DNA of 64,000 nt, from the NCBI GenBank assembly GCA_018267915.1, contig JAFDXN010000054.1, positions 62,001-126,000 on the forward strand. Direction: 5' to 3'. Source of the DNA: Bacteroidota bacterium. Its GTDB lineage: Bacteria; Bacteroidota; Bacteroidia; Chitinophagales; Chitinophagaceae. The position numbers and the translations under genes are program-made. The notes beneath the pieces are model-generated. The model worked only from the letters and a program-made list of their open reading frames with translations, had not been told where the DNA came from and did not search any database. The first letter of the stretch is position 1. Each line of letters begins with the position of its first letter. Below are positions 55,252 to 64,000 of the stretch, in pieces.

Positions 55252-56550
55252 ATGAATTGGAAAAATATCAGGAACGGTTTACAGCAGGGGATCTATAAAG
55301 TGATCAACCCTTTCGTGCGCGGCATGATCAAACTCGGGCTTACGCCTAATGCCGTTACCACTATCGGCTTGATACTAAATATAGGTGTTGCGGTGATATT
55401 TGTATTGGGTGGCGAAGAGGGTAACAGGGGAGATCTGCGCTATGTAGGCTGGGCCGGTGCACTTGTATTGTTCGCTGGCCTGTTCGACATGCTCGATGGC
55501 CAGGTTGCCAGGATGGGTAAGATGAGCACAACATTTGGTGCTATGTACGATTCAGTGTTGGATCGTTATAGCGAGATGATCATGTTCCTCGGTATATGCT
55601 ATTATCTTATCGCCCATCACTACTTTCTCAGCTCTTTGTTTGCATTTATCGCGCTCATAGGCTCGATGATGGTGAGCTATACCAGGGCTAGGGCCGAGGG
55701 ATTGGGTATCGAATGCAAAGGCGGACTAATGCAGCGGCCTGAACGGGTGGTGCTGGTTGGGCTTTCTGCACTTATCTGCGGGATCGCATCAAGGTTCATT
55801 GGCGGTGACTACAAATTATATGTACCCGGTATCTCCTTCCACATTTTTGAGACAATGACAATATTTACGATGCCGATAGCCGTGATGGCTGTGCTGGCTA
55901 ATATAACTGCAATAAAAAGACTGATGGACTCAAAGAAAGCATTGGAACAAAAAGACAGGGAAATGAACAAACACCGGCAGGCAGCTGCGATCGCAGTGCT
56001 GGGGATGGTTTTCGCATCTCTATGGGCGCCATCGGGGAACTTAATGGCAAAGGGCAGTCCGGTACCGGCTGTGGTCAATGAAGTCGACACCTTTCCTGTG
56101 CCGAGGGCAACGAAAGATATGATGTTTTATGTGCAGCGCACGCCGAATACCAATACCATAGTGTACGATCTGAACTATGCAAATAGCGGCACCCTTGACA
56201 ACGATAACCCCATACACGTATATTGGATCCGTTACCAGGAAGGTGGTGTTAAAAAAGAACTGAATTACATACAGCGCAAATTCGCTTATGGATTGCATGT
56301 AAAGAAGGTAAACGATATCGACTATGAACTCCGCTTTGTGTCTTATAGTAAACATCCCATGTACCTCAGGAAGGCAACAGACGGCAAATACTATGTATTT
56401 ACCGACATTCTAAAGAAACAGGCCGTGTTGAAGCGCATTTATTTGAAAATAGATGGCGGCACTTTTTGGTCGCCTAATGTATTGTACATAGAGCTGAAGG
56501 GTTATGAGGCATCGACAGGTAAAGAAATAGTTGAACGCATAAAGCCATAA
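55252..56550 (+). CDS. CDP-alcohol phosphatidyltransferase fused to DUF4833 (phosphatidylinositol-phosphate synthase candidate)
   Basis: The first 230 of 432 residues form a CDP-alcohol phosphotransferase with the full catalytic signature: Asp79, Asp82, Gly83, Ala86, Arg87, Gly96, Asp100 and Asp104 in [12 protein letters not shown] and [11 protein letters not shown]. It should transfer a phosphatidyl group from CDP-diacylglycerol to inositol phosphate, given MIPS and PgpA-like neighbours. From Met238 a signal-peptide-like helix ([19 protein letters not shown]) leads to a DUF4833 domain (about 280-430: [27 protein letters not shown]). The fusion would place DUF4833 in the periplasm. The whole frame is uninterrupted. 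Confidence 0.85.
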   Translation: MNWKNIRNGLQQGIYKVINPFVRGMIKLGLTPNAVTTIGLILNIGVAVIFVLGGEEGNRGDLRYVGWAGALVLFAGLFDMLDGQVARMGKMSTTFGAMYDSVLDRYSEMIMFLGICYYLIAHHYFLSSLFAFIALIGSMMVSYTRARAEGLGIECKGGLMQRPERVVLVGLSALICGIASRFIGGDYKLYVPGISFHIFETMTIFTMPIAVMAVLANITAIKRLMDSKKALEQKDREMNKHRQAAAIAVLGMVFASLWAPSGNLMAKGSPVPAVVNEVDTFPVPRATKDMMFYVQRTPNTNTIVYDLNYANSGTLDNDNPIHVYWIRYQEGGVKKELNYIQRKFAYGLHVKKVNDIDYELRFVSYSKHPMYLRKATDGKYYVFTDILKKQAVLKRIYLKIDGGTFWSPNVLYIELKGYEASTGKEIVERIKP

Positions 56551-56554
56551 TGGT

Positions 56555-57175
56555 ATGAAAAAGAATTATGTTTCCAATTCGGAAGAGTCGGTAAGGATGT
56601 TCAAAAGCAACTTTATGGAATTCTTTTCCAAAGTACACTTTTCCGTGCCCTTATTCCTGTATGTTCCGGTTGTGCTGTTTTTCGCTATAGAAGCATTCGT
56701 GAGCCAGCATGTCACTGTGGTAGGCTTTATCGGTTTTTATCTCATTGGTATCGCTACATGGTCTGCTGTGGAGTATTTCCTGCACCGTTTTGTATTTCAC
56801 TTTGTACCTAAATCGAAGTGGGGGTTGAGAATGCACTTTGTATTCCATGGGGTGCACCACGATTATCCCAACGATACCAAGCGACTGGTCATGCCGCCGG
56901 CAGTAAGTATCCCACTGGCGTTTATATTCTATTTCCTGTTTTCCACATTCCTGAGTAAAGCCCTCTTGTGGTCTTTCTTTCCCGGCTTTGTAAGTGGCTA
57001 CCTGTTTTATGATATCAGCCATTATGCCTTGCATCACTTCAATTTTAAGAGCGAATTCTGGAAAAAGTTGAAAAAGCACCATATGCTGCACCATTATTCT
57101 GATTCAAGTAAAGGGTATGGAGTTAGTTCTAAAGTCTGGGATTTGATCATGCAGTCGGATTTTGAGAAAAAGTAG
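56555..57175 (+). CDS. Fatty acid hydroxylase (FA2H/Scs7-like di-iron enzyme)
   Basis: The 206-aa integral membrane protein has the histidine boxes of fatty-acid 2-hydroxylases: EYFLHRFVFHF, FHGVHHDYPNDTKRLVMPP, DISHYALHHF and KKHHMLHHY. The GVHHDYPND and RLVMPP stretches fit FA2H/Scs7, which hydroxylates the N-acyl chain of ceramide, more closely than sterol desaturases. It lies between the fused CDP-alcohol transferase and the AUR1-like gene, so a 2-hydroxy-ceramide product is likely. Confidence 0.88.
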   Translation: MKKNYVSNSEESVRMFKSNFMEFFSKVHFSVPLFLYVPVVLFFAIEAFVSQHVTVVGFIGFYLIGIATWSAVEYFLHRFVFHFVPKSKWGLRMHFVFHGVHHDYPNDTKRLVMPPAVSIPLAFIFYFLFSTFLSKALLWSFFPGFVSGYLFYDISHYALHHFNFKSEFWKKLKKHHMLHHYSDSSKGYGVSSKVWDLIMQSDFEKK

Positions 57176-57191
57176 ATAAACATAAATTAAG

Positions 57192-58133
57192 ATGAATGGC
57201 ACAAGTTCTGTAGCGACGAAAATTAGTATTTGGAGATTGCCCGATTTTTTGCTCATGGCAGCTATATCGGCGGGGTATTTATTATTGTCTTATGTGCTTA
57301 TCGGCATCCGGCCGGAGCAATTCTTTTTATTGGGTGTAGTTAATCTTCTTTATTTTATTTCAAAAGGCACCCGGAAGTTTATTATCGGGTTCTCGATATT
57401 CATTGTCTATTGGATCATTTTTGATTACATGAAGGCCTTTCCCAATTACCTGTATGCGCCCGTGCATATACAGAGTCTTTACGAGTTGGAGAAGGGTATC
57501 TTTGGAATAACAATAAATGGAACGGTATTGACGCCAAATGAGTATTGGCTGGGTCACAGCAGGCCCATCCTCGATGCGATAGCAGGGAGCTTTTATCTTA
57601 CATGGATACCAGTGCCATTACTATTTGGCTGTTACCTTTTTTATACGAACAGGCCCTTGTTCATTCGTTTCGCATTCACATTTTTCCTGGTCAACATGAT
57701 CGGCTTTGTTATCTACTATGCGTATCCGGCGGCACCGCCCTGGTATGTGCAGGAGCATGGCTTTGTTTTCGACCAACATACGCCTTGTGGTATTGGTGGC
57801 CTGGCAAGATTTGACAGCTTCTTTCATGTAGAGATATTCAAATCGCTATACAGCAAGAGCTCGAATGTTTTTGCAGCGATGCCTTCGTTGCACTCGTCCT
57901 ACCCGCTCATCGTGTTTTATTACAGCCTCAGGAACAAGATGGGCTTTAAGAGTATACCTTTTGCTATTATTATGTTCGGTATCTGGTTTGCTGCTGTGTA
58001 CACAAGTCACCACTACGTACTGGATGTGCTGGCAGGTATTACATGCGCTATTACGGGTATCATATTGTTTAACTGGCTTTCAAAAACAGTTTTAGCCAGC
58101 CTGGTCAATAAGATGGTAAGGCTTACGAGTTAA
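57192..58133 (+). CDS. PAP2-family inositol phosphorylceramide synthase candidate (AUR1-like)
   Basis: The 313-aa product has about six membrane helices and PAP2-type phosphotransfer motifs: AMPSLHSSYP (about residue 228) and SHHYVLDVLAG (about residue 272), the histidine pair of AUR1-like lipid phosphotransferases. A long loop with CGIGGLARFDSFF lies before the first motif. In Bacteroides an AUR1-like protein moves inositol phosphate from phosphatidylinositol to ceramide. The complete set of upstream genes here makes the same reaction likely. Confidence 0.85.
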   Translation: MNGTSSVATKISIWRLPDFLLMAAISAGYLLLSYVLIGIRPEQFFLLGVVNLLYFISKGTRKFIIGFSIFIVYWIIFDYMKAFPNYLYAPVHIQSLYELEKGIFGITINGTVLTPNEYWLGHSRPILDAIAGSFYLTWIPVPLLFGCYLFYTNRPLFIRFAFTFFLVNMIGFVIYYAYPAAPPWYVQEHGFVFDQHTPCGIGGLARFDSFFHVEIFKSLYSKSSNVFAAMPSLHSSYPLIVFYYSLRNKMGFKSIPFAIIMFGIWFAAVYTSHHYVLDVLAGITCAITGIILFNWLSKTVLASLVNKMVRLTS

Positions 58134-58150
58134 TCTCTAAATAAACGTAT

Positions 58151-58753
58151 ATGCTTAAGGTAGAAATGGCAAGGGACGAAAGGATGAAGTCTTCTATAAT
58201 AGAGGCTGCCCGGGAGCTTTTTCAGCAATACGGCCTGTCGAAAACCACGATGGAAGATATCGCTCGTTCGATAGGGAAAGGGAAAAGCAGTCTTTATTAC
58301 TACTACCCAACCAAAGAAGATCTTTTCGAAGCTGTAATGCTGAATGAAAAACAGGGCATTTTCAATGAGACGATCGAGGAGATAGAGAAAGCACAGTCTG
58401 CAGAGAGCAAATTGAGATCATTTGCCCTGGCTATCAATAAAGCGCTGAAAAAACGCCGGCTGCTCTTCGAAATTATTCGCTCCGAGCCGAATGACGAACT
58501 GTGCCTCCTGAGAGTATTTAAGCAACGGTATGATACAGTTGAGCTTGATATGTTCAGGTCCATCATTTCCTATGGCATTGAAACAGGTGAGTTTAGGCAA
58601 ATGGATAAGGAGCAACTGGAACACGTAACGCTTATAAGCGTGAGCATGCTGAGGGGCCTGCGCTTTAATTTGATAGTGCAGGAACAGAATGACAAGGATA
58701 TCAGCAAGCTGATCAACTTCTCAATTGATCTGCTGATAAGAGCCCTGAAATAG
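58151..58753 (+). CDS. TetR-family transcriptional regulator
   Basis: The 200-aa product has an N-terminal TetR helix-turn-helix (ARELFQQYGLSKTTMEDIARSIGKGKSSLYYYYPTKE; quoted only as position: residues 20-56) and a helical ligand domain. It is the last gene of the sphingolipid cluster and starts 17 bases after the AUR1-like gene. It probably regulates the cluster or membrane-lipid genes; the hairpin at 47093-47107 is a possible operator. A start at the internal methionine (residue 6 or 12) is possible. Confidence 0.87.
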   Translation: MLKVEMARDERMKSSIIEAARELFQQYGLSKTTMEDIARSIGKGKSSLYYYYPTKEDLFEAVMLNEKQGIFNETIEEIEKAQSAESKLRSFALAINKALKKRRLLFEIIRSEPNDELCLLRVFKQRYDTVELDMFRSIISYGIETGEFRQMDKEQLEHVTLISVSMLRGLRFNLIVQEQNDKDISKLINFSIDLLIRALK

Positions 58754-58838
58754 TGGCTTGTCGCAATTTCTTTGCCTTTCCCGTCTTTTAACGGTTTGTT
58801 ATCGGTTTATAAATGGCAGGTTAAGCCGGCCGAAAAGT

Positions 58839-58869
58839 TTTGTATGGCTTTCGGGGCGATATACTTTTG
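58839..58869 (+). promoter_or_regulatory. Bacteroidota-type promoter for the 95-aa protein gene
   Basis: TTTG (58839-58842) and TACTTTTG (58862-58869) are exact matches to the -33 and -7 boxes with a 19-base spacer. This is the clearest promoter in the window. The ATG follows 22 bases later. Confidence 0.7.
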
Positions 58870-58890
58870 ATATCGTAAAACCTACGCAAT

Positions 58891-59178
58891 ATGTTTAACA
58901 GACCATCCACCATCGAAAACAGATCACTGGCGCAATTCAGCTTTTTTAAGGCGCTTTGCTGCAACGGCAACCATTTCCTCTGCGACTTTAGCAACGAGGT
59001 AACATCTAACGATAAAAAGAAGTATCTCGTGGATATAGAGATACCCGGGCATGAGCCGTTGCACGTGGAGATGGAACAGGATGAGAATAACAGGTGGCAC
59101 GCCGATGGCCCGCTTGGCTACAATGGCCTTGAAGAAGTGCTGGATGATGCCATTTACTCATACACTATATTGAACTAA
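58891..59178 (+). CDS. Small soluble acidic protein, unknown
   Basis: The 95-aa product is not recognised. It is soluble, with two cysteines near the start (KALCCNG) and an acidic beta-rich body (KKYLVDIEIPGHEPLHVEM, LEEVLDDAIYSYTIL). It has its own promoter and terminator, so it is a monocistronic gene and probably well expressed. Confidence 0.7.
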   Translation: MFNRPSTIENRSLAQFSFFKALCCNGNHFLCDFSNEVTSNDKKKYLVDIEIPGHEPLHVEMEQDENNRWHADGPLGYNGLEEVLDDAIYSYTILN

Positions 59179-59203
59179 CGGAGACAAATAGTAATAATTA
59201 GCC

Positions 59204-59230
59204 AGCCCGCGGTGTTTACCGCGGGCTTTT
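59204..59230 (+). terminator. Intrinsic terminator
   Basis: AGCCCGCGGT pairs with ACCGCGGGCT around a four-base loop, followed by T4. Confidence 0.85.
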
Positions 59231-59384
59231 CTGTCACCTTTTTTGTAAGAAACTGCAATAAATTCAGTGGAATTCCAGCTTGTTAGGACAGGTTGTCGGG
59301 CCTTGCGAACAAATAATGCCATTTCTTCATTTTAATTGTTTTGGAACATTTTTTATGGCTATTGGGTAGGAGAAAATCAACAAT

Positions 59385-62012
59385 ATGAATCTGAACAATT
59401 TTACGATAAAAGCCCAGGAGATACTGCAGCAAGCGCAGCAACTGGCTTTTAATAACCAAAACCCTAATATTGAAACGGCACACCTCTTGAAGGCTTTGCT
59501 GGATGACAATGATGGGCCGATTTCGTACCTGCTGAAAAAGAACAACGTTAATATAGGCTTCGTGGAAGGAAAGCTTGGCGAACAGATAAATAAGTTGGCG
59601 AAGATGCCGAGCGGCGAGCCTGCCCAGAATATCAGCCGCGAAGCAAATAACGTCCTTTTAAGGGCAGGAAATACATTGAAGCAGTTTAACGATGAGTTCG
59701 TGACACCTGAGCACCTTTTGATTGGCTTACTCCAGGTGAATGATGACACCGGTAAGCTGCTGAAAGACGCCGGGTTAACTGAAAAAGGCCTGGTGGCTGC
59801 TATAAAAGAGTTGCGGAAGGGCAATACCGTGAACTCGCAGACCTCAGATCAGCAATACAACTCGCTGGAGCGTTACGCTAAAAATCTTAACGAGCTGGCC
59901 CGTAATGGCAAGCTGGACCCTGTGATTGGCCGGGATGAAGAGATCCGGCGTACGCTGCATATCCTGTCGCGGAGGTCGAAGAACAACCCGATATTGGTTG
60001 GTGAGCCGGGTGTTGGTAAAACAGCTATCGTCGAAGGTTTGGCACACCGAATCATAAATGGTGATGTGCCTGACAACCTTAAGAGCAAGATCATCTTTGC
60101 GCTCGACATGGGGGCCCTTATGGCCGGCGCTAAGTATCGTGGCGAATTTGAGGAAAGGCTCAAAGCAGTCATCAAAGAGGTGACCGAAAGCGACGGGGCT
60201 ATTATCCTGTTTATCGATGAGATACACACGCTCATTGGCGCCGGCGCAATGGAAGGCGCTATGGACGCTGCTAATATACTGAAGCCCGCCCTGGCGCGTG
60301 GCGAACTGCGCGCGATAGGTGCGACAACGTTGAATGAATATCAAAAGTATTTTGAAAAAGATAAGGCACTTGAACGCCGTTTCCAGAAGGTGTTGGTCGA
60401 TGAGCCTACACCGGAAGACGCCATATCGATATTGCGTGGTCTGAAAGACCGTTACGAAAGCCACCACCAGGTGCGTATAAAGGACGAGGCCATTATTGCG
60501 GCTGTGGAACTATCGCACAGGTACATTACTGATCGCTTCCTGCCGGATAAGGCGATAGACCTTATAGACGAAAGCGCAGCCAAGCTGAAGCTGGAAATGA
60601 ACTCCATGCCTGAAGAGCTGGACGAACTGGAACGCCGCATCCGTCAGCTGGAGATAGAGCGCGAGGCCATAAAACGCGAGAACGACGACGAAAAGCTGAA
60701 GGAACTGAGCAGGGATATATCCATGCTTACTGTGCAGCGCGATACGCTCAAAGCAAAATGGCTGGAAGAGAAGGAAATAGTAGATAAGATAAACAAATCA
60801 AAAACAAACATCGAGCACCTGAAGCTGGAAGCTGAGCAAGCTGAACGTGAGGGCGAATATGGTAAAGTAGCTGAGATACGCTATGGCAAAGTGAAGGCAG
60901 AAGAAGGCATTATTGCTGACCTGAGCAGGCAACTGGATGAGATGGATAGCCAGCATAAAAGACTACTGAAGGAAGAGGTAGATGCCGAAGATATAGCTGA
61001 AAACGTAGCCAAAGCCACAGGCATACCGGTGCAACGAATGTTGCAAAGCGAACGTGAAAAACTACTGAACCTCGAAGAGGAATTGCACAAACGCGTGGTA
61101 GGCCAGGATGAGGCTATAGAAGCTGTTGCCGATGCTATACGTCGCGGCAGGGCTGGCCTCCAGGACCCACGTCGTCCCATAGGTTCTTTTATATTCCTTG
61201 GCACTACCGGCGTCGGCAAAACAGAATTGGCCAAGGCACTTGCGGAAGTGCTCTTTGACGATGATAGCATGATGACGCGCATCGACATGAGTGAGTACCA
61301 GGAAAAGCACAGCGTGAGCAGGCTGGTAGGGGCTCCTCCGGGATATGTAGGATATGAAGAAGGTGGTCAGTTGACTGAGGCTGTACGCCGCAAGCCATAC
61401 TCGGTTGTGCTGCTCGATGAGATCGAGAAGGCGCACCCGGATACATTCAATGTGCTTTTGCAGGTACTGGACGATGGCCGGCTGACCGACAACAAGGGCA
61501 GGGTGGTGAACTTTAAAAATACGCTCATCATCATGACCAGTAACCTTGGTAGTCACATCATACAGGAAAACTTTGCAGAACTGGAAGGGAAGAATATAGA
61601 TATGGTGGTAGACAGCACTAAGGAACAAGTGATGGAACTGCTGCGCCAGTCGATGCGACCGGAGTTTTTGAATAGGGTAGACGACGTCATCATGTTCCGT
61701 CCGTTGATGCGGAAGGAGATAAAAGGTATCATTCGCATACAACTGGAAAACCTTCAAAAGCAGTTATTGCAGCAAGGTATCGACCTGAAATTTACCGACT
61801 ATGCGCTGGACTACTTGTCGGAACGTGGCTTTGATCCACAATATGGCGCCCGTCCGCTGAAACGTGTGATACAGAAGGATATTATTAACCTGTTAAGTAA
61901 ACGGATTATTTCGGGCGATATCGATAAGAGCAAGCCCGTACTAATAGATGTGTTTGATGGTGTTGTGGTTATGAGAAATGAGATACCTGCCGGCGAGGTA
62001 AAGGCTAAGTGA
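59385..62012 (+). CDS. clpB: ClpB disaggregase
   Basis: ClpB is the AAA+ unfoldase that rescues aggregated proteins with DnaK. The 875-aa product has the N-domain ([17 protein letters not shown]), first AAA+ module with Walker A GEPGVGKT and Walker [10 protein letters not shown], the coiled-coil M-domain (about 400-540, the hallmark of ClpB), and a second module with GTTGVGKT and [13 protein letters not shown]. No HrcA (CIRCE) or heat-shock operator was found upstream. A terminator follows directly. Confidence 0.96.
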   Translation: MNLNNFTIKAQEILQQAQQLAFNNQNPNIETAHLLKALLDDNDGPISYLLKKNNVNIGFVEGKLGEQINKLAKMPSGEPAQNISREANNVLLRAGNTLKQFNDEFVTPEHLLIGLLQVNDDTGKLLKDAGLTEKGLVAAIKELRKGNTVNSQTSDQQYNSLERYAKNLNELARNGKLDPVIGRDEEIRRTLHILSRRSKNNPILVGEPGVGKTAIVEGLAHRIINGDVPDNLKSKIIFALDMGALMAGAKYRGEFEERLKAVIKEVTESDGAIILFIDEIHTLIGAGAMEGAMDAANILKPALARGELRAIGATTLNEYQKYFEKDKALERRFQKVLVDEPTPEDAISILRGLKDRYESHHQVRIKDEAIIAAVELSHRYITDRFLPDKAIDLIDESAAKLKLEMNSMPEELDELERRIRQLEIEREAIKRENDDEKLKELSRDISMLTVQRDTLKAKWLEEKEIVDKINKSKTNIEHLKLEAEQAEREGEYGKVAEIRYGKVKAEEGIIADLSRQLDEMDSQHKRLLKEEVDAEDIAENVAKATGIPVQRMLQSEREKLLNLEEELHKRVVGQDEAIEAVADAIRRGRAGLQDPRRPIGSFIFLGTTGVGKTELAKALAEVLFDDDSMMTRIDMSEYQEKHSVSRLVGAPPGYVGYEEGGQLTEAVRRKPYSVVLLDEIEKAHPDTFNVLLQVLDDGRLTDNKGRVVNFKNTLIIMTSNLGSHIIQENFAELEGKNIDMVVDSTKEQVMELLRQSMRPEFLNRVDDVIMFRPLMRKEIKGIIRIQLENLQKQLLQQGIDLKFTDYALDYLSERGFDPQYGARPLKRVIQKDIINLLSKRIISGDIDKSKPVLIDVFDGVVVMRNEIPAGEVKAK

Positions 62013-62032
62013 CGATTGGAGGCAGGATCTGT

Positions 62033-62062
62033 AAAGCCCCGCTAATTTTAGCGGGGCTTTTT
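62033..62062 (+). terminator. Intrinsic terminator after clpB
   Basis: AAAGCCCCGCTA (62033-62044) pairs with TAGCGGGGCTTT (62049-62060) and is followed by T-rich sequence. Confidence 0.9.
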
Positions 62063-62121
62063 GGTATTATCTGGAATAAAAATGTTAGATTTACATTATA
62101 TTCTGTACCAAACCAATACTT

Positions 62122-62526
62122 ATGAAGCAACTCATCTTATTATCGCTTTCAATCGCCCTTTGCGCAAACATAGGTTTTTCGCAGGCAAGGCAGCAAACGA
62201 ATGGAGCTAATGCAACGCCTACATCACAGGACCTAAGCAAAAGGGAAGTGCAGGGTATACCGATCATGCCCTACGTAAAAGGTCAAACAGAGCAGATGAC
62301 GAAAGAGCTTGCATTAACCGGCGCGCAGCAAAATAGCGTGACCAAAGTAAATACTATGGTTGCGATAAAGAGAAGCGATATCGAACGTATGACAGATACG
62401 AAACAGATCAAGGATGCAAAAGCTGCATTGGCAATATTCTCAGCCGAAGAGTATAAAAAAGTGCTTAGCCCTGAGCAATATGCTAAATGGGATAAGATGC
62501 AGCATAGCTCTGCAGGTTACCGGTAA
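62122..62526 (+). CDS. Small secreted helical protein, unknown
   Basis: The 134-aa product has a signal peptide (LILLSLSIALCANIGFSQ) and a helical body with LALTGAQQNSVTKVNTMV and KKVLSPEQYAKWDKM. The last stretch resembles the LTxxQ/Spy-type periplasmic chaperones, but the match is weak. It stands alone between two terminators. Confidence 0.65.
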   Translation: MKQLILLSLSIALCANIGFSQARQQTNGANATPTSQDLSKREVQGIPIMPYVKGQTEQMTKELALTGAQQNSVTKVNTMVAIKRSDIERMTDTKQIKDAKAALAIFSAEEYKKVLSPEQYAKWDKMQHSSAGYR

Positions 62527-62547
62527 CAGTACTTAACATATTTTTAT

Positions 62548-62577
62548 AATGCCCCTTCCCAGGGGCATTGTTTTTTA
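62548..62577 (+). terminator. Intrinsic terminator
   Basis: AATGCCCCT pairs with AGGGGCATT around a short loop, followed by T6. Confidence 0.85.
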
Positions 62578-62618
62578 ACGGGTACAGTTTTTATCTTACC
62601 AGCGCAATAGACCAATTT

Positions 62619-62981
62619 ATGCGTACGATACTCTGCTTACTGGCGTCCAACTGCTTTATGACCTATGCCTGGTATGGCCACCTGAAAAAGAACACGGCTG
62701 ATACGCCGCTTTTAAAGCTGATACTTATCAGCTGGGGCATAGCATTTTTCGAGTACTGCTTCATGGTGCCGGCCAACAATCGTTTCGGGTTAAAGGAGGG
62801 ATATTCTGCCTTTCAGCTAAAAACCATACAGGAAGTGATCTCTTTGGTCGTATTTGCTTTGTTTGCCATTTTTTTCCTGGGAGAGACCATAAAATGGAAC
62901 TATGTCGTAGCCTTCATTCTCATCATGGCAGCAGTTTATTTTATGTTTTATGTTCCGGAAGCTCAGCAGCATTCAGCTTAA
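62619..62981 (+). CDS. DUF486 (DMT-like) small membrane protein
   Basis: The 120-aa product matches DUF486, a four-helix member of the drug/metabolite transporter superfamily: MTYAWYGHLK, LILISWGIAFFEYCFMVPANN, FQLKTIQEVISLVVFALFA and FLGETIKWNYVVAF. A TTG at 62568 lies within the upstream terminator and is not the start. Its last 41 bases overlap the end of the convergent MFS gene. Confidence 0.85.
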   Translation: MRTILCLLASNCFMTYAWYGHLKKNTADTPLLKLILISWGIAFFEYCFMVPANNRFGLKEGYSAFQLKTIQEVISLVVFALFAIFFLGETIKWNYVVAFILIMAAVYFMFYVPEAQQHSA

Positions 62982-64000
62982 GCTTGCGCAACATTGGCGC
63001 TGCAAACCATGTAACACCTACCACAACGAGAGTCATACAACCGCCGAAGACTACGGCAGGAACTGTACCCATCCATTTGGCCGTGTAACCGCTTTCCACA
63101 GCGCCCAGCTCGTTGGATGAACTAATGAACATGGTATTGACCGCTGCTACCCGGCCACGCATCTTGTCGGGAGTATAGAGTTGTAGAATGGTGCCCCTTA
63201 TTACCACGCTTACTGCATCGAACATGCCGCCGAGTGTGAGCATTGCCAACGACAAAGCGAAATTGGTAGATATGCCGAATAGTACGGTTACTATGCCGAA
63301 GCCGGCAAGGCAGGCCAGCAACTTATAGCCGGGGTTTTTCTTTAGCGGTACAAAGGATAATATGAACAAGGTAAGTACTGAGCCGATGCCGGGCGCAGCA
63401 TTAAGCCATCCGTAGCCTATCGCACCAACGTGCAGTATATCCTTGGCATATACCGGCAACAGCGCCACAGCACCGCCAAACAGTACTGCAAACATATCGA
63501 GCGACAAGGAGGCCAGGATCAGTTGGGTTTTGAAAACAAAACCAAGCCCCTCTTTGAGGCTTTTCAGTATCGGCTCTTTTTCTTTCTGGTGAATTTCTTG
63601 TTTGGGGATGGTAGCAACAGCAGCAAAAGCAATAAACTCAAAGGCTAACACTGCAAAAAGGCTGGCGCTGATGCCTAACACCAGCATTACGCCACCCAGC
63701 AAACGGCCCACAACAAAGCCTATCTGCCATGAGGCGCTGCTCCAGGTAGTGCCGCTCGAATAGTGTTTGCGTGGAATAAGCAACCCCATAAGCGCGAAAG
63801 AGGCAGGACTGATGAAAGCGCGCAACACGCCGCTGATAAACACCCCCGCATAAATAAGCCTTACGATCCACGAGACGCTTAATCGCTCGCTTAACAACGG
63901 TAGGGACAAGAAAGCCAGGCCAAGAGCCAGCAGTATGTACAGCCCCACTGAGCCGGCCAATACACTCTTTTTTTCCCTTTGCTCCACGTAGTGGCCCGAT
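62941..64000 (-). CDS. MFS transporter (5' end beyond window)
   Basis: The visible part is an MFS_3-type major facilitator with about nine or ten helices and typical loops (SPASFALMGLLIPRKH, NAAPGIGSVLTL, LQLYTPDKMRGRVAAVNTMF). The frame is open to the right edge, reading SGHYVEQREKK, which fits the conserved loop between helices 2 and 3. The true start therefore lies outside the window and the GTG at 63987 is not it. Substrate is unknown; enterobactin-exporter-like proteins share the family. Its stop overlaps the DUF486 gene by 41 bases. Confidence 0.88.
   Translation of the reverse strand, partial: SGHYVEQREKKSVLAGSVGLYILLALGLAFLSLPLLSERLSVSWIVRLIYAGVFISGVLRAFISPASFALMGLLIPRKHYSSGTTWSSASWQIGFVVGRLLGGVMLVLGISASLFAVLAFEFIAFAAVATIPKQEIHQKEKEPILKSLKEGLGFVFKTQLILASLSLDMFAVLFGGAVALLPVYAKDILHVGAIGYGWLNAAPGIGSVLTLFILSFVPLKKNPGYKLLACLAGFGIVTVLFGISTNFALSLAMLTLGGMFDAVSVVIRGTILQLYTPDKMRGRVAAVNTMFISSSNELGAVESGYTAKWMGTVPAVVFGGCMTLVVVGVTWFAAPMLRKLKLNAAELPEHKT

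Noticed and set aside
59231..59384. Heat-shock operator (CIRCE) or sigma-32-type promoter before clpB
   Set aside because: No TTAGCACTC-N9-GAGTGCTAA repeat or convincing promoter boxes were seen.

Overview
The window is a 64-kb piece of a Bacteroidota chromosome, probably from the Chitinophagia/Sphingobacteriia side of the phylum. The evidence is type IX secretion (T9SS) sorting domains, promoter motifs of the TAnnTTTG type, DUF5686, DUF4465 and DUF4468 proteins, a SprB-repeat adhesin with a gliding-type C-terminus, and a serine palmitoyltransferase for sphingolipids. Most genes are ordinary chromosomal housekeeping or envelope genes. No rRNA, tRNA, phage, transposase or CRISPR array was seen.

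Layout. 1-3.2 kb: a Ku-LigD end-joining pair on the minus strand; ligD is broken by a frameshift in a run of nine A and runs off the left edge. 3.3-9.5 kb: LptF/G permease, queuosine transglycosylase Tgt, a glycosyltransferase, RsmG, an RDD protein, YebC and RlmB. 9.5-14.8 kb: a cobalamin riboswitch followed by a four-gene corrinoid-uptake operon (DUF4465 protein, second T9SS surface protein, BtuG-like propeller lipoprotein, BtuB-like TonB receptor). 15-22.5 kb: an accessory island. A five-gene operon encodes an MmeI-like type IIG restriction-modification enzyme, a GIY-YIG protein, two PD-(D/E)xK-like proteins and an unknown. Arrays of a structured repeat lie on both sides, and a DUF559 nuclease gene adjoins one of them. 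22.5-25.4 kb: a cluster of GGTAATTACC palindromes, then an ECF sigma factor and a protein that appears to be an anti-sigma factor spanning both membranes. 25.4-36.7 kb: queuosine-precursor transporter, CAP protein, small secreted proteins, pseudo-receiver, thioredoxin-like proteins, LpxR, RlmD and a parvulin. 36.8-46.9 kb: beta-CASP nuclease, giant T9SS adhesin, DinB, TMTC-like glycosyltransferase and Gmk.

47-58.8 kb: a dense one-strand cluster that looks like a nearly complete inositol-phosphoceramide pathway: serine palmitoyltransferase, a GNAT-like acyltransferase candidate, an NAD-dependent reductase, myo-inositol-phosphate synthase, a PgpA-like phosphatase, GtrA, a DUF5686 outer-membrane protein, a CDP-alcohol phosphotransferase fused to DUF4833, a fatty-acid hydroxylase, an AUR1-like PAP2 protein and a TetR regulator. 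58.9-64 kb: a small acidic protein with a clear promoter, ClpB, a secreted protein, DUF486 and an MFS transporter cut by the right edge.

The parts most worth following up are the covarying structured repeat next to the DUF559 gene, the nuclease-rich restriction operon, the dual-membrane anti-sigma protein and the inositol-sphingolipid cluster with its DUF4833 fusion.
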